A DNA stretch of 64,000 nucleotides from Methyloceanibacter sp. wino2 (GCF_003071365.1 NZ_CP028960.1:3144501-3208500), one strand, 5' to 3'; shown: positions 29,523 to 40,698, numbered from the stretch's first letter. Numbers and translations are program-made. Notes: a model not told the origin generated them from the letters alone.

Positions 29523-31084
29523 GTTCGGCGCCAGCTTCGGTGAGCCCGCCCCTGCCCGATCTCGGTTCGGCTCCAATGGAGCCGGACTTTGAGGCATTTG
29601 CGCGTCTCTACGAAGAGGGTGTCCCGCAAGTGGTGTGGACCCGGCTTGTCGCCGATCTGGAAACGCCGGTCTCGGCCATGCTCAAGATCGCCGACGAGCG
29701 GCCGAACAGCTTTCTCTTCGAGTCCGTCGAGGGTGGGTCCAATCGCGGCCGCTATTCGATCATCGGCTGTGAGCCGGATCTGATCTGGCGGGCGCAAGGC
29801 AACAAGGCCGAAGTCAATCGGAGTCCGCAATCGGACCCGGACGCGTTCGCACCCGTACAGCAGCCGGCGCTCGAGAGCCTTCGGACGCTGTTGGCCGAGT
29901 CCAAGATCGCCCTGCCCGACGCGCTGCCGCCCATGGCGGCCGGCATCTTCGGCTTCATGGGCTACAACACGGTGCGGCTGATCGAGAACCTGCCCGATGG
30001 CCCGGCGGACGATCTCGGCCTGCCTGACAGCATCCTCGTGCGTCCCACGTTGATTGCAATCTTCGACAGCGTGAAGGACGAGTTGTGCGTCGTCACGCCG
30101 GTCCGGCCGGCGCCGGGCGTCAGCGCGAAGGCCGCCTATGCCCGCGCCGGAGAGCGTTTGAACGTCATTCTGGAGCGGCTGGATCAGCCTCTGCCCCATA
30201 AGCCCGAACTTGCCGACGACATGCCCCATCCTGCGCCGCGCGCCATGACGCCGCCGGATGCCTATATGGCGAAGGTCGCGCGGGCGAAGGAGTACATCTC
30301 CGCGGGCGATATCTTCCAGGTTGTTCTCAGCCAACGCTTCGAGGCGCCGTTCGAGCTGCCGCCTTTTTCGCTGTACCGCGCGCTGCGGCGGGTCAACCCG
30401 TCGCCGTATCTGTATTATCTCAACTTCGGCGGGTTTGCCGTGGTCGGGTCGAGCCCCGAGATTTTGGTGCGTGTACGCAAGGGCGACGTCACCATTCGCC
30501 CCATCGCCGGCACACGGCCGCGGGGCAGCACGCCGGAGGAGGATCAGGCATTCGCGAAAGACCTGCTCGCCGATGCCAAGGAGTGCGCGGAACACCTCAT
30601 GTTGCTTGACCTCGGGCGCAACGACGTCGGTCGGGTCGCAGAAGTCGGCAGCGTCGAGGTGACCGACAGCTTCTTCCTGGAGTACTACAGCCAAGTGATG
30701 CACATCGTTTCGAACGTCGCCGGGAAGTTGTCGCCGAAATACGATTCCGTCGATGCGCTGATGGCGGGCTTCCCCGCCGGCACCGTGTCCGGTGCACCGA
30801 AGGTCCGGGCCATGGAGATCATCGACGAACTGGAAGAGACCGCGCGGGGCATTTACGCGGGCTGCGTCGGCTATTTCTCCGCCGACGGTGAAATGGATAG
30901 CTGCATCGTGTTGCGGACGTCCGTTGTGAAAGACGGTGTCATGTATGTGCAGGCTGGCGCTGGTATCGTGGCAGACTCCGTTCCGGAGAACGAGCAGACC
31001 GAATGCCTCAACAAGGCCGGAGCCCTGTTCAAGGCCGCGGACGAGGCCGTCCGGTTCGCCGCCCGGGTCAAGCGCGGCCAATAG
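29519..31084 (+). CDS. trpE: Anthranilate synthase component I
   Basis: Converts chorismate to anthranilate with TrpG. The N-terminal tryptophan-binding region includes LFESVEGGSNRGRYS (an LLES-like feedback site), and the C-terminal chorismate domain includes PIAGTRPRG, DLGRNDVGRV and GFPAGTVSGAPKVRA. Length 521. The start codon overlaps the ppiD stop. No trp leader peptide was seen, as the gene lacks its own leader. Component II (trpG) follows after an inserted phosphatase gene. Confidence 0.96.
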   Translation: MSSAPASVSPPLPDLGSAPMEPDFEAFARLYEEGVPQVVWTRLVADLETPVSAMLKIADERPNSFLFESVEGGSNRGRYSIIGCEPDLIWRAQGNKAEVNRSPQSDPDAFAPVQQPALESLRTLLAESKIALPDALPPMAAGIFGFMGYNTVRLIENLPDGPADDLGLPDSILVRPTLIAIFDSVKDELCVVTPVRPAPGVSAKAAYARAGERLNVILERLDQPLPHKPELADDMPHPAPRAMTPPDAYMAKVARAKEYISAGDIFQVVLSQRFEAPFELPPFSLYRALRRVNPSPYLYYLNFGGFAVVGSSPEILVRVRKGDVTIRPIAGTRPRGSTPEEDQAFAKDLLADAKECAEHLMLLDLGRNDVGRVAEVGSVEVTDSFFLEYYSQVMHIVSNVAGKLSPKYDSVDALMAGFPAGTVSGAPKVRAMEIIDELEETARGIYAGCVGYFSADGEMDSCIVLRTSVVKDGVMYVQAGAGIVADSVPENEQTECLNKAGALFKAADEAVRFAARVKRGQ

Positions 31085-31105
31085 AGAGCCCAGGAGGTCT
31101 CGACC

Positions 31106-31636
31106 ATGCTCACCCTCAGCCTCCTGCGCCACGCGAAATCGAGCTGGAAGAATCCGGCGCTCCCCGACCGGGAACGGCCGCTTAATACGCGCGGTATGGC
31201 CGATGCGCCGGCGATGGGGCGGGCCATGTCGGAACGCGGGATCGACCCGGAACTTATTCTGTGCTCGTCGGCGCAGCGCACGGTCGACACGCTCGCTCTC
31301 GTGCTGCCCGAACTCAAGATCGAGCCCGAGGTGATTTACGACGATGCGCTGTATCATGCGAGCCCCGACCAGATGCTCGGCATGCTGCGCAACCTTCAGC
31401 CCGGCGCACGCAGCGTCTTGCTTGTCGGCCACAATCCCGAGATCCAGGCTCTGGCACTCGGATTGATCGGGGCTGGGCCGAAGGAACTGCGGGACCGTTT
31501 GGCCGAGAAATATCCTACGGGCGGACTGGCGGTGATCAACTTCACGGCCGGTTTATGGTCGAGCGTCGACACGGGCAGCGGCAGCCTGTCCGCGTTTGTG
31601 GCTCCCCGCGACATTCGGGGAGATGCCGCGTCCTAA
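31106..31636 (+). CDS. SixA-type histidine phosphatase family protein
   Basis: A 176-residue branch-1 histidine phosphatase. The catalytic histidine is in LLRHAKSSW near the N-terminus and the second histidine in VGHNPEI near residue 110. SixA removes phosphate from histidine residues of phosphotransfer proteins; the substrate here is unknown. It lies 21 bp after trpE and 48 bp before trpG, inside the trp run, where relatives usually have no gene. ATG 31106 has AGGAGG about 8 nt upstream. Confidence 0.88.
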   Translation: MLTLSLLRHAKSSWKNPALPDRERPLNTRGMADAPAMGRAMSERGIDPELILCSSAQRTVDTLALVLPELKIEPEVIYDDALYHASPDQMLGMLRNLQPGARSVLLVGHNPEIQALALGLIGAGPKELRDRLAEKYPTGGLAVINFTAGLWSSVDTGSGSLSAFVAPRDIRGDAAS

Positions 31637-31684
31637 AAGCTTGCCGGTCTTGACGGCACATTGGCGCAAGGCATAACTGAGCCC

Positions 31685-32305
31685 ATGCTGACCCTGATCG
31701 ATAACTACGACAGCTTTACCTACAATCTCGTTCATTTCCTTGGGGAATTGGGTGCGGAAACCCAGGTCTACCGGAATGACAAGGTGACCGTCGAGGAGGT
31801 CCTCGCTGAGGGCCCGGAGGCGATCGTGCTGTCGCCCGGCCCGTGCGACCCGGACCGCGCCGGCATTTGCCTTGAGCTGATCAGCCGTGCCGGGCCCGAC
31901 GTGCCGATCCTCGGCGTGTGCCTCGGCCACCAGGCCATCGGTCAGGTCTATGGCGGCAAGGTCGTCCGTGCGCCCTATCTGATGCACGGCAAACTCTCGA
32001 AGGTTCACCACACAGGCAAAGGCATCTTCGCCGGGCTGCCGCAGGATTTCTCCGCCACCCGTTATCATTCGCTTGTCGTCGACCGGGACACGCTGCCGGA
32101 CGAGCTGGAAGTGACGGCCGAAACGCCGGACGGCATCATCATGGGGATGCAGCACAAAAGCTATCCCGTGCATGGCGTTCAGTTTCATCCCGAAAGCATC
32201 GCCTCCGAGTACGGTCATCAGCTGCTTGCCAATTTCCTGGACCTTGCCCGCGTGGAACGGAACAGCCGCGGTCTCCCGGAGAAAGATACGGCCGGTGTCC
32301 TCTAA
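31685..32305 (+). CDS. trpG: Anthranilate synthase component II (glutamine amidotransferase)
   Basis: Supplies ammonia from glutamine to TrpE. Class I amidotransferase: nucleophile in GVCLGHQA near residue 80, oxyanion loop SPGPCDP, and the His-Glu pair in QFHPESI. Starts [16 protein letters not shown], the exact family start, at ATG 31685 (206 residues). The Shine-Dalgarno is weak. It overlaps trpD by 11 nt. Confidence 0.96.
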   Translation: MLTLIDNYDSFTYNLVHFLGELGAETQVYRNDKVTVEEVLAEGPEAIVLSPGPCDPDRAGICLELISRAGPDVPILGVCLGHQAIGQVYGGKVVRAPYLMHGKLSKVHHTGKGIFAGLPQDFSATRYHSLVVDRDTLPDELEVTAETPDGIIMGMQHKSYPVHGVQFHPESIASEYGHQLLANFLDLARVERNSRGLPEKDTAGVL

Positions 32306-33356
32306 TCCCCCGCCCGCCCCGCAAGCGGAGTCCGAAGTCGTACGGGAGGCGCTCAAGATCATCGCCCACGGCGAGACCCTTTCGCAGAAGGCTTCGGCGA
32401 TGACCTTCGAGGCCATCATGTCGGGCCAAGGCACCGACGCTCAGATCGGCGCGCTGTTGATGGGCCTGCATGTGCGCGGCGAGACCGTCGCCGAAATCGC
32501 AGGCGCTGCCGGCGTGCTTCGCGACAAGGTCTTGCCGGTCAAAGCGCCCGCGGACGCGATCGACACCTGCGGCACGGGCGGCGACGCCAAGGGAACGCAC
32601 AACATCTCAACCTGCGCCGCGTTCGTCGTGGCCGGCGCCGGCGTGCCCGTGGCCAAACACGGCAACAAGTCGATTTCCTCGCGTTCCGGTTCGGCCGACG
32701 TTCTTGCAGCCCTCGGCGTCAACGTGGACTGCCCGCCCGAGACCATCGAGGCTTGCATCGCCGAGTGTGGTTTGGGCTTCATGTATGCCCCGGCCCACCA
32801 CGCCGCCATGCGCCATGTGGCCAAGGTACGCCGCGAGCTCGGTGTGCGGACGATCTTCAATCTGCTCGGACCTTTGGCCAACCCGGCGGCGACCAAGTAT
32901 CAGGTCGTGGGCGTGTTCGATGCCAAATATGTGGAGCCGATCGCCCGTGTTCTCGGGCGCCTCGGCGTCGAGCGCGCCTGGGTGGTGCACGGGCTGGACG
33001 GTCTCGACGAGGTGACCACCACGAACATCACCGAGGTGGCCCTCCTCGACCAGGGCCAAGTCTCCACGTTCCGGATTTCGCCGCGCAATGCCGGCCTGCC
33101 GGACGCCAAGCCCGAGGATTTGATCGGGGGGGATGCCGAAGAGAACGCGGCGCATATCCGGTCCGTGCTCCAGGGCAACCAGGGGCCGATCCGAGATATC
33201 GTCCTCATGAATGCCGCCGCGGCGCTGCTGGTCGCCGGGAAAGCCAACACGCTGCGTGACGGGGTTGCGCTGGCGGCGGAGTCCATCGACAGCGGCAAGG
33301 CCTTCAAGGTTTTGGAGGGGCTTGTGGAACGCACCAATGCTAAGGTGGACGGATAG
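32295..33356 (+). CDS. trpD: Anthranilate phosphoribosyltransferase
   Basis: Transfers phosphoribose to anthranilate. The PRPP site is [15 protein letters not shown], with [21 protein letters not shown] following, and [13 protein letters not shown]. The GTG start at 32295 (353 residues) has GGAGAA upstream within trpG; the frame is open further 5' inside trpG without similarity. Coupled to trpG by overlap, followed by trpC after 9 bp. Confidence 0.95.
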   Translation: MSSNPPPAPQAESEVVREALKIIAHGETLSQKASAMTFEAIMSGQGTDAQIGALLMGLHVRGETVAEIAGAAGVLRDKVLPVKAPADAIDTCGTGGDAKGTHNISTCAAFVVAGAGVPVAKHGNKSISSRSGSADVLAALGVNVDCPPETIEACIAECGLGFMYAPAHHAAMRHVAKVRRELGVRTIFNLLGPLANPAATKYQVVGVFDAKYVEPIARVLGRLGVERAWVVHGLDGLDEVTTTNITEVALLDQGQVSTFRISPRNAGLPDAKPEDLIGGDAEENAAHIRSVLQGNQGPIRDIVLMNAAAALLVAGKANTLRDGVALAAESIDSGKAFKVLEGLVERTNAKVDG

Positions 33357-33365
33357 GAATATCCC

Positions 33366-34184
33366 ATGGCGACCGTCCTCGACAAAATTCTGACCTACAA
33401 GCGTGAAGAGGTTGCGGCTGCAAAGAAATCGCACTCTGAAGCCGACCTGCGGGCGCAGCTCGACCCGGCCGATAAGCCCCGCGGTTTCGCTGGTGCCCTG
33501 AAGGCAAAGATCGCGGCCGGAGAGTTCGGGCTTATCGCCGAAATCAAGAAAGCCAGCCCGTCCAAGGGCCTGATCCGGGCCGACTTCGACCCGCCGACGC
33601 TCGCCGTCGCCTACGAGGCCGGCGGCGCGGCGTGTCTATCGGTGCTGACGGACGGTCCCTCGTTTCAGGGTAACCCGGAATATCTGACCATGGCCCGCGC
33701 GGCCTGCTCGTTGCCCGCTCTGCGCAAGGACTTCATGGTCGATCCGTACCAAGTGCTCGAAGCGCGCGTTCTCGGCGCCGACTGCATCCTGATCATCATG
33801 GCCGCGCTGGACGATGCCTTGGCCCACGATCTCGAGGACGCGGCGCGTGGCCTCGGTATGGATGTGCTGGCGGAAGTGCACGACGAGGCGGAGCTCGAGC
33901 GCGCGTTGAAGCTCAAGACGGAACTCATTGGCATCAACAACCGCGACCTCAAGACCTTCGACACCACGCTCGAGACCACCGAACGTCTCGCCCCGCGCGT
34001 GACCGGCGACCGCATCGTCGTCTCGGAGAGCGGCATCTTCCATCATGAGGACCTGGCGCGGCTCGCCCGCGCCGACGTGCGCACCTTCCTGGTGGGCGAG
34101 AGCTTGATGCGGAAGCCGGACGTGGCCGCCGCCACCCGCGCCCTCCTGACGGGCGAGGAACCTGCGACCGAGGCGGCGCAATGA
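33366..34184 (+). CDS. trpC: Indole-3-glycerol phosphate synthase
   Basis: Ring closure of carboxyphenylamino-deoxyribulose phosphate. A TIM barrel with the catalytic lysine and loop in [31 protein letters not shown] and SESGI. Length 272. It ends in ATGA shared with moaC. The alphaproteobacterial trpC is separate from trpF, which is not present here. Confidence 0.96.
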   Translation: MATVLDKILTYKREEVAAAKKSHSEADLRAQLDPADKPRGFAGALKAKIAAGEFGLIAEIKKASPSKGLIRADFDPPTLAVAYEAGGAACLSVLTDGPSFQGNPEYLTMARAACSLPALRKDFMVDPYQVLEARVLGADCILIIMAALDDALAHDLEDAARGLGMDVLAEVHDEAELERALKLKTELIGINNRDLKTFDTTLETTERLAPRVTGDRIVVSESGIFHHEDLARLARADVRTFLVGESLMRKPDVAAATRALLTGEEPATEAAQ

Positions 34185-34672
34185 GCAGCCCCATGAAGAG
34201 CCCGCTGTCGCATCTTAACGCGCGCGGCGAGGCCCATATGGTCGACGTGTCGGAGAAGGCCATTACCTCACGCAGCGCCACTGCCGAGGGCTATGTGACG
34301 ATGGCGCCGGCGACGCTCGACATGATCCTGGACGGGACGGCACCCAAGGGCGACGTGCTGGCGACGGCGCGGATCGCCGGCATCATGGGCGCCAAGAAGA
34401 CCTCCGAGCTCATTCCTCTGTGTCACCCGCTGGCGTTGGCCAAGGTCACGGTTGATTTTACGCCCGACCGTGAGAATGCGCGCCTGCGCGTCGAGGCGAC
34501 GGCGAAGGTCGACGGCAAGACCGGCGTCGAGATGGAAGCGTTGACTGCCGTGACGGTCGCGTGCCTGACGCTCTACGACATGTGCAAGGCCGTGGACCGG
34601 GCCATGAGCTTTTCCGGTATCCGCCTGATCGAGAAGATGGGCGGGCGTTCCGGCACGTTTCGCGCGCCGTAA
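34181..34672 (+). CDS. moaC: Cyclic pyranopterin monophosphate synthase MoaC
   Basis: Second step of molybdenum cofactor synthesis, forming cyclic pyranopterin monophosphate. Motifs: [13 protein letters not shown] with the conserved His/Cys, [23 protein letters not shown], and the C-terminal KMGGRSG. Length 163. It overlaps trpC and is followed by moeA 3 bp later, the conserved trp-moa-moe-lexA order. Confidence 0.96.
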   Translation: MSSPMKSPLSHLNARGEAHMVDVSEKAITSRSATAEGYVTMAPATLDMILDGTAPKGDVLATARIAGIMGAKKTSELIPLCHPLALAKVTVDFTPDRENARLRVEATAKVDGKTGVEMEALTAVTVACLTLYDMCKAVDRAMSFSGIRLIEKMGGRSGTFRAP

Positions 34673-34675
34673 GCG

Positions 34676-35873
34676 ATGGCCCTTACTTCCGTCGAGGATG
34701 CGCTTGAACGGACCCTCCGGGGCTGACGCCGCTTGGTGTCGAGCGCGTTCCGATTGCGCAAGGCGCAGAGCGCGTGCTGGCCGAGGATTTGAGCGCGACG
34801 CTCACCCAACCGCCTTTCGATTCCTCTGCCATGGACGGCTACGCGGTTCGTGCCGCCGACTTGGCCGCCCTGCCCACGACGCTCGCCCTCGTTGGCACGT
34901 CTGCAGCCGGTGCGCGCTTCGACGGCATCCTGGAGCCCGGCCAAGCGGTTCGGATCTTCACGGGCGCGCCGGTGCCCGACGGGGCCGACACGGTGGTCAT
35001 CCAGGAAGACACCGAGGCGCTGGGAGACAGTGTGCTGATCAAGGACGCCGTGGCGGGCCAGCACATCCGCCCGCGTGGTCAGGATTTTATGGACGGCGAT
35101 GTGCTGCTCACCGCGGGAACGAGGCTCGGCCCGCGCGCGATCATGCTTGCCGCGGCGATGAATCATGCGGAGCTGCCGGTCCGCAAGAAGCCGCGTGTCG
35201 CGATCCTTTCGACCGGCGATGAGATCGTGCCGCCGGGAGCACGCTTGGTCCCGACGAGATCGTGGCGTCCGTCAGCTACGGCATCGCTGCCCTTGTCGAT
35301 GCGTCGGGCGGTGAGCCTGTCGATCTTGGGATTGCACCTGACGAGGCGCAGGCGCTTGCAGACGCCATCGCGAGGGGCGCCGACGCCGATATCCTCGTCA
35401 CGATCGGCGGGGCCTCTGTCGGTGACCGCGATCTGGTTTCCGGGACCCTCGCCGATGCTGGCCTCGTGCTCGACTTTGCCAAAGTGGCCATGCGGCCGGG
35501 AAAACCGGTGTTCGCAGGACGGCTCGGCTCCGCGCGGGTGCTCGGCCTTCCGGGCAACCCTGTTTCGGCACTGGTCTGCGGTTTGGTTTTCCTGAGGCCG
35601 ATGCTGTGTGCGCTTCTCGGCGAAAGCCGTGACGATGTCCTGCAAGAGGCCGTTCTGGCCGCTCCGCTTGCCAAGGGCGGTCCCCGGCAGGCCTATCATC
35701 GGGCCGTTTCCGCCTTTTCCAGTGACGGCACCCGCACCGTTCGGGCATTGCCCTCGCAGGATTCCTCCCTGATGGGTGCACTGGTGCGTGCGGACTGTCT
35801 CATCGTGCAGCCGCCCTCTTCGCCGCCAGTCCCTGAGGGCGGAAAGGTATCCGTCCTGCCCTTCCCGGACTAG
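34676..35873 (+). CDS. moeA: Molybdopterin molybdenumtransferase MoeA, reading frame broken twice
   Basis: Inserts molybdate into adenylylated molybdopterin. Similarity covers a full protein: MALTSVEDALERT start, PPFDSSAMDGYAV, FTGAPVPDGADTVV, STGDEIVPPG, VTIGGASVGDRDLV and LGLPGNPVSALV. As written the frame changes twice, each time as if one G were missing: in the G run 34719-34722 (then LTPLGVERVP) and in GG at 35247-35248 (restoring ARLGPDEIVAS). Adding both gives 399 residues, the family size. Both errors resemble those in gltX, dnaE, lolD and proS, so a sequencing artefact is more likely than decay. Confidence 0.9.
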
Positions 35874-35952
35874 TTAACCGCCCGGCAACCCGAATCAAAC
35901 GAACAAAAGGCGTCCAAAAGCGCCGTTCGGGCCAACACCTGTCGGGTATCGC

Positions 35953-35981
35953 TTGCGGAACACAAATAGAACATCTATACT
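35953..35981 (+). promoter_or_regulatory. lexA promoter
   Basis: TTGCGG at 35953-35958, a 17-nt spacer and TATACT at 35976-35981. One SOS operator lies inside the spacer and a second begins right after the -10 box, as expected for LexA autorepression. Confidence 0.6.
35958..35972 (-). promoter_or_regulatory. SOS box (GTTC-N7-GTTC), LexA operator 1
   Basis: GAAC-N7-GAAC on the plus strand, which is a perfect match to the alphaproteobacterial LexA operator GTTC-N7-GTTC on the minus strand. It sits between the -35 and -10 boxes of the lexA promoter. Confidence 0.8.
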
Positions 35982-35996
35982 GTTCACGATTTGTAC
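35982..35996 (+). promoter_or_regulatory. Imperfect SOS box (GTTC-N7-GTAC), LexA operator 2
   Basis: GTTC, seven bases, GTAC, one base off the consensus, located right after the -10 hexamer and 10 bp from the first box. It would place a second LexA dimer over the transcription start. Confidence 0.5.
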
Positions 35997-36078
35997 GATA
36001 CGGGCGAGGCCATATCCAAGAGTGGCCGAAGCTAGTTTTGGTTGGTGCTCGGTTCGAGCCGCTCAAATAGGGGGCCAG

Positions 36079-36783
36079 ATGCTCACAGCGAAGCAAAAAG
36101 AGCTTCTCATGTTCATTCATGAGCGGTTGAAGGAGTCAGGCGTTCCGCCTTCGTTCGATGAGATGAAGGAAGCTTTGGATCTTCGGTCCAAATCGGGCAT
36201 TCATCGGCTCATTACGGCACTGGAAGAGCGCGGCTTCGTGCGCCGCCTGCCCCACCGGGCACGCGCCATGGAAATTATCAAGCTTCCCGAGTCGGTACCG
36301 CAGAGCGTTGCCGTGCGCGGACGCGGCTTTTCGCCAAGCGTGATCGAAGGCAGCCTCGGGCGCGCGTCGGCCCCAGTGGCGGGCGCTGCCTCCGACGGAC
36401 AGACCGTCGTGCTGCCGATCATGGGCCGCATCGCGGCCGGTGTGCCGGCCGAGGCCATTCAGACGAAGCTGGATACGATCGAAGTGCCGCCGGAGCTTCT
36501 GGCCAAGGGCGAGCATTACGCGCTCGAGGTGAAGGGCGACTCGATGATCGACGCCGGCATTCTGGAGGGCGATACGATCCTGATCCGCAAATGCGACGAT
36601 GCCAACAATGGCGACATCGTCGTCGCTCTCGTAGACGAAGAGGAAGCCACGCTGAAGCGTCTGCGCCGGCGGGGCGATTCCATCGCGCTGGAAGCGGCCA
36701 ATCCCGCTTATGAGACCCGCATCTTCGGGCCGGACCGTGTACGGGTCCAAGGGCGGCTCGTGGGCCTTATTCGCCGCTACTGA
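36079..36783 (+). CDS. lexA: LexA repressor
   Basis: SOS repressor and self-cleaving serine protease. The N-terminal winged helix (residues 1-65, [27 protein letters not shown]) is followed by a long linker, then the S24 peptidase domain with the cleavage site in GRIAAGVP (Ala-Gly), catalytic Ser in [10 protein letters not shown] and Lys in [10 protein letters not shown]. Length 234, with ATG 36079 beginning exactly at the conserved MLT start. Two SOS boxes lie upstream. Its last 7 bp overlap the convergent comEC end. Confidence 0.97.
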   Translation: MLTAKQKELLMFIHERLKESGVPPSFDEMKEALDLRSKSGIHRLITALEERGFVRRLPHRARAMEIIKLPESVPQSVAVRGRGFSPSVIEGSLGRASAPVAGAASDGQTVVLPIMGRIAAGVPAEAIQTKLDTIEVPPELLAKGEHYALEVKGDSMIDAGILEGDTILIRKCDDANNGDIVVALVDEEEATLKRLRRRGDSIALEAANPAYETRIFGPDRVRVQGRLVGLIRRY

Positions 36784-39005
36784 GTTCCCTGCCCTTCGGG
36801 ATTGGTCTGCGGGTCTGAGGCTTCGCGCTGATCGGTGGCAGGAGTTACCGCGTGCGCTGACCAGGGGCGTGTTCCGCGGTGCTCAGCAACGGTCTCCGTC
36901 CGAATGGACAATCCTTCGATATAGAGCGCGTGCGCGCCTTGGGTCGACAGCGCCGCCCTGTCGACAATGATCCGGGGTGCCTTGCAGGCCCTGCCGAGCT
37001 TGAACGGCGCCACCACGATATCGGCCTTGCGGCAGTCTTCGGCGATTGCCCCAGTTTCTCGGATTAGCGCAACTGTCTTTCCTTTGACCTTACCCACGCA
37101 GCCGAGCGGATCGCAGCGGAATGGGGTGGTCTGCGGCAGACCCTTTGGATCAGTGCCGTCGCCATCGGCCAGGAGCCATTTCTCAACGCTGTAGCTTGCC
37201 GCGGTGGCCGACGGGAAGATCAACCCGTCCGCGCCGCGGATGGCGGCCGTCCTCCCGTCGCGCTCGATCAGCACGTCCGGGCGGTTGCCGGGGGGCGCCA
37301 GTGCGAGCCCGAGCGCGGCGATGACGAGGCCCAGCGCCCGCAGCCGCGTCCGCCATAGACACAGCCACAGGCCGCCGAACGCGATGAGCGCGAGTGACCA
37401 GCCAGAGAGATCCGGCAGGATCGTGACGGCGCCGGGCCAGGAGGCCACCCACGCCGCCGCCCCCACCATCAATTCGATTCCATATCCCATGACCTGTAGT
37501 GGCCATGCCTCGAGGCCAAACGGCATGGCGATCAAGGAGAGGAGCGCCATCGGCATGATCAGTAGGCTGATAAGCGGTGCGACGATCATGTTTGCGGCGA
37601 TGCCGAAATGGGTCATGCGGTGAAAGTGATAGACTGCGAAGGGCGCCACGGCCGTGCCCGCGATTAGGGTCGTCAGGCCCGCCCCCAGCACGAGCGCGCC
37701 CGTCCAGCGCAGGCGGCGCCACAGGGCGCTGGTCTCGGCCGCGGACGTGCGCTCACGGGCCGATAGAGCCTCGTAAGCCGCCACCAGACCGATGACAGCC
37801 GCGAAGGACATCTGGAAGCTCGGGTCGAACAGGGATTCGGGTGCGAATGCGAGAATGGCAAGCGCAGCGATAGCGACGTTGCGCATGGTGATGGCGGGTC
37901 GGTCGAGCAGGATCGCGATCATGACGACCCCCATCATCAAATAGGCGCGGACAGTCGGGACGGCCGCTCCGGACAGAACCAGGTAGAACGTGGCGGCCAG
38001 GAGCGCGGCGGCTGCCGCCCATTTCTTGATGGGGTACCGCAGGGCAAGCGCCGGCACGCTAGCGAGCAGTGCCCGCACGAGCCAGAAGACGCTGCCGGCC
38101 ATGATCACCATGTGAAGGCCGGAAATGGCGAGGACATGCGCGAGCCCCGCGTCCCGCATGGCCTCGGTCACGCGCTTCGGGATGCCGCCCCGCTCCCCGG
38201 TGATCAGGGCCACGGCGATCGCGCCGTCCTCGCCGGGCAGCGCGGCGCGGACGCGCGCGCCGACGGCGTTTCGAAGCCGGTCGATCCCCGCCCACAGGCG
38301 CACGCCCGTCGGTGGTGTCGGGGCACCGTCGAGATGGCTGACCCGGCCCGTGGCATAGCCGATGCCGCCGAGCTGCTGGAACCACGCCCGCCGTCCAAAA
38401 TCGAAGTCGCCGGGAGCGACAGGCTCCGGCGGCGGGTTCAGCGTCGCGCGCAAGGAAATCGCCTCGCCCGGGAAAACTGTCGTGTTCTTGCCCGCGATGC
38501 TCACGCGAACGCGTTTTGGAGTCTCCGCAGGGATCAGAGAGCCGATCGAGAGCACGCGCAACGTCAGCCTATCGCGGGCATCGCTGCGCCTTTCGAACGC
38601 TTCCACGTACCCTTCGACGGACACGTGCCGCAGTTCGTCCTGGAGGACAGGCGCGCGGACCAGTTCCGTTCGTAGTTTTGCGGTCCCGAAACCCAACGAG
38701 AGCGCCAGGAGTGCGACGGCCAAGGCAATCCCATCGTGCGAGCCTCGGACAAACAGGAGGATGCCCAGCGTGCCGAGAATGAATGCGACCGCCAGGCGTG
38801 CTTGTGGCTCCGTGGGCAAGGCAAAGTAGAGCGCAATTCCGCCTGCGAAGAAGACGGGCAGCCACAGGATCCAGCGATCGCTCTCGGCCTCCAGAGCGTC
38901 CGTGAGAGTTCGCGCCAGGCGCAGCAGCAGTCCTTGCGGACGCTTGTACGCGCCCGGCGGCCATCCGTCGCCGTCTCCACCCTCGCTGTAACTGGTTTCC
39001 GGCAT
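36777..39005 (-). CDS. comEC: ComEC/Rec2-family competence protein
   Basis: A 742-residue inner-membrane protein related to the DNA-uptake channel ComEC. Two early membrane segments, a soluble OB-like DUF4131 region (about 95-215), then the competence domain with many helices from about 265 ([34 protein letters not shown]). The C-terminal 140 residues do not show the HxHxDH motif of the metallo-beta-lactamase nuclease domain, so this end seems degenerate. Whether the cell is competent cannot be said. It converges with lexA and diverges from gltX. Confidence 0.9.
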   Translation of the reverse strand: MPETSYSEGGDGDGWPPGAYKRPQGLLLRLARTLTDALEAESDRWILWLPVFFAGGIALYFALPTEPQARLAVAFILGTLGILLFVRGSHDGIALAVALLALSLGFGTAKLRTELVRAPVLQDELRHVSVEGYVEAFERRSDARDRLTLRVLSIGSLIPAETPKRVRVSIAGKNTTVFPGEAISLRATLNPPPEPVAPGDFDFGRRAWFQQLGGIGYATGRVSHLDGAPTPPTGVRLWAGIDRLRNAVGARVRAALPGEDGAIAVALITGERGGIPKRVTEAMRDAGLAHVLAISGLHMVIMAGSVFWLVRALLASVPALALRYPIKKWAAAAALLAATFYLVLSGAAVPTVRAYLMMGVVMIAILLDRPAITMRNVAIAALAILAFAPESLFDPSFQMSFAAVIGLVAAYEALSARERTSAAETSALWRRLRWTGALVLGAGLTTLIAGTAVAPFAVYHFHRMTHFGIAANMIVAPLISLLIMPMALLSLIAMPFGLEAWPLQVMGYGIELMVGAAAWVASWPGAVTILPDLSGWSLALIAFGGLWLCLWRTRLRALGLVIAALGLALAPPGNRPDVLIERDGRTAAIRGADGLIFPSATAASYSVEKWLLADGDGTDPKGLPQTTPFRCDPLGCVGKVKGKTVALIRETGAIAEDCRKADIVVAPFKLGRACKAPRIIVDRAALSTQGAHALYIEGLSIRTETVAEHRGTRPWSAHAVTPATDQREASDPQTNPEGQGTQ

Positions 39006-39110
39006 GGCTCCCCAGCCTGCCCTTACCCGCGTGCCTCCCGTATGCTACACCCTCGCGCGGACGCTTTCCTTCTTCATCTCAACCACTTTTTCCGGGTCAA
39101 GACCTCACCG

Positions 39111-40546
39111 ATGACCGAGACCGTTATCACGCGATTTGCGCCGTCTCCGACGGGTTACCTGCATATTGGCGGCGCGCGTACCGCCCTGTTCAATTGGCTC
39201 TTCGCCAAAGCTCATGGCGGCAAGATGCTGCTTCGAATCGAGGACACGGACCGGGCCCGATCCACGGACGCTGCCATTGAGGCCATTCTCGACGGGCTGC
39301 GCTGGCTGGAGCTCGATTGGGACGGCGAGCCCGTTTATCAGTTCTCGCGCGCGGAGCGTCACCGTGAGGCCGCCGAGCAGCTCCTGGCCGAGGGGAAAGC
39401 CTATCGCTGCTATGCGACGCCTGAGGAACTGCAGGCCATGCGCGAGAAGGCGCGCGCCGAGGGCGGCTCACCGGGCTACGACGGGACGTGGCGCGACAAG
39501 GATCCCGCCCTGGCACCGGAAGGTGTCGCACCGGCGATCCGGTTCAAGGCGCCGCGCGACGGCGAGACCGTCATCGAGGACCGCGTTCAGGCCGCGTGAC
39601 CTTCGCCAACAAGGATCTGGACGACTTCGTGCTCCTGCGCAGCGACGGCACCCCGACCTACATGCTGTCGGTGGTGGTCGACGACCACGACATGGGCATT
39701 ACCCACGTTGTGCGCGGCGACGACCACCTCACCAATGCGGCGCGCCAGACTCAGCTCTTCGAGGCGCTCGGCTGGGAGACGCCGATCTATGCCCACGTAC
39801 CGCTGATCCACGGGCCGGACGGGGCGAAGCTGTCGAAGCGTCACGGCGCGCTCGGTGTCGAGGCCTATCGCGAGATGGGCTACCTGCCAGTCGCCTTGCG
39901 GAACTACCTGGTGCGTCTCGGTTGGAGCCATGGCGACGCGGAAGTCATCTCCACCGACGAAATGATCTCCTGGTTCAATCTCGAGGCCATTGGGCGGTCG
40001 CCGGCGCGATTCGACTTCACTAAGCTCGAAAGCCTCAACGGCCACTACCTGCGGGACATGCCGGATGCGGAGATCGTGAGTCATTTGAAGGCGCTCGTGC
40101 CGCATCTTGCGAACGGGGACGAGTTGCTCGCCCGCATCGGCGAGGACGGCTGGGGCAAGCTCGAGCGCGCCATGCCGGGCTTGAAGGAACGGGCCAAGAC
40201 CCTGATCGAGCTCTTGGACAGCGCGGACTATCTCTTCGCCGAGCGCCCTCTCGCGCCCGACGACAAGGCGGCCAAGCTCCTCGATGGCGGCGGCCGCGAG
40301 ACCTTGGCCGAGCTGCTGCCGGATCTCGAGGCTGTCGAGCCCTGGTCCGCGGCGGGAATCGAGGCCAGTGTCCGCGCCTTTGCCGAGCGGACCGACCGGA
40401 AGCTTGGTAAGGTTGCGCAGCCGCTTCGCGCGGCCCTGACCGGCCGGTCGACCTCGCCCGGTATCTTCGATGTGCTTGAGGTTCTCGGGCGCGACGAGGC
40501 TTTGGCGCGAATTGCAGACCAAACGCAAGCCGTCCAAAGTGCGTAA
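39111..40546 (+). CDS. gltX: Glutamyl-tRNA synthetase, reading frame broken once
   Basis: Charges tRNA-Glu; class I synthetase. The HIGH-like motif is [16 protein letters not shown] near residue 10 and the KMSKS-like motif is [10 protein letters not shown]. The frame stops at 39599 and continues in the next frame from [18 protein letters not shown]. Adding one G to GG at 39590-39591 restores [14 protein letters not shown] and gives 478 residues, the normal length. An essential gene is unlikely to be lost, so sequencing error is likely, unless a second gltX exists elsewhere. It is divergent from comEC. Confidence 0.92.
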
Positions 40547-40552
40547 TATTTA

Positions 40553-40576
40553 TGCAGCAACTCGTGTTGCGCTGCA
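40553..40576. repeat. Imperfect inverted repeat between gltX and gltA
   Basis: TGCAGCAAC (40553-40561), a 4-nt loop, then GTTGCGCTGCA (40566-40576): a 9-bp stem with a 2-nt bulge just after the gltX stop. No T run follows, so it is not a clear terminator. The rest of the 152-bp gap holds only a weak promoter-like stretch and the strong gltA ribosome site AGGAGG. Confidence 0.4.
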
Positions 40577-40698
40577 GTAAAATCGACGCGAAAATGCGGC
40601 AACGCAAAACGAAGCGGTGAATTTTGGGGGCGTCGTATTCTCGTTAATCCGGTTGAGCGTTTTGCCCGCCACCCCGCTTATGTCCAGGAGGTTTTGAG

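Noticed and set aside
29459-31432. Long open frame of 657 codons antisense to ppiD end, trpE and the phosphatase gene
   Set aside because: High-GC shadow: the opposite strand holds clearly conserved trpE, and the antisense translation shows no domain.
34676-35873. Programmed frameshifting in moeA and the other broken genes
   Set aside because: No slippery heptamers or conserved downstream structures; the uniform single-G deficit fits sequence error better.
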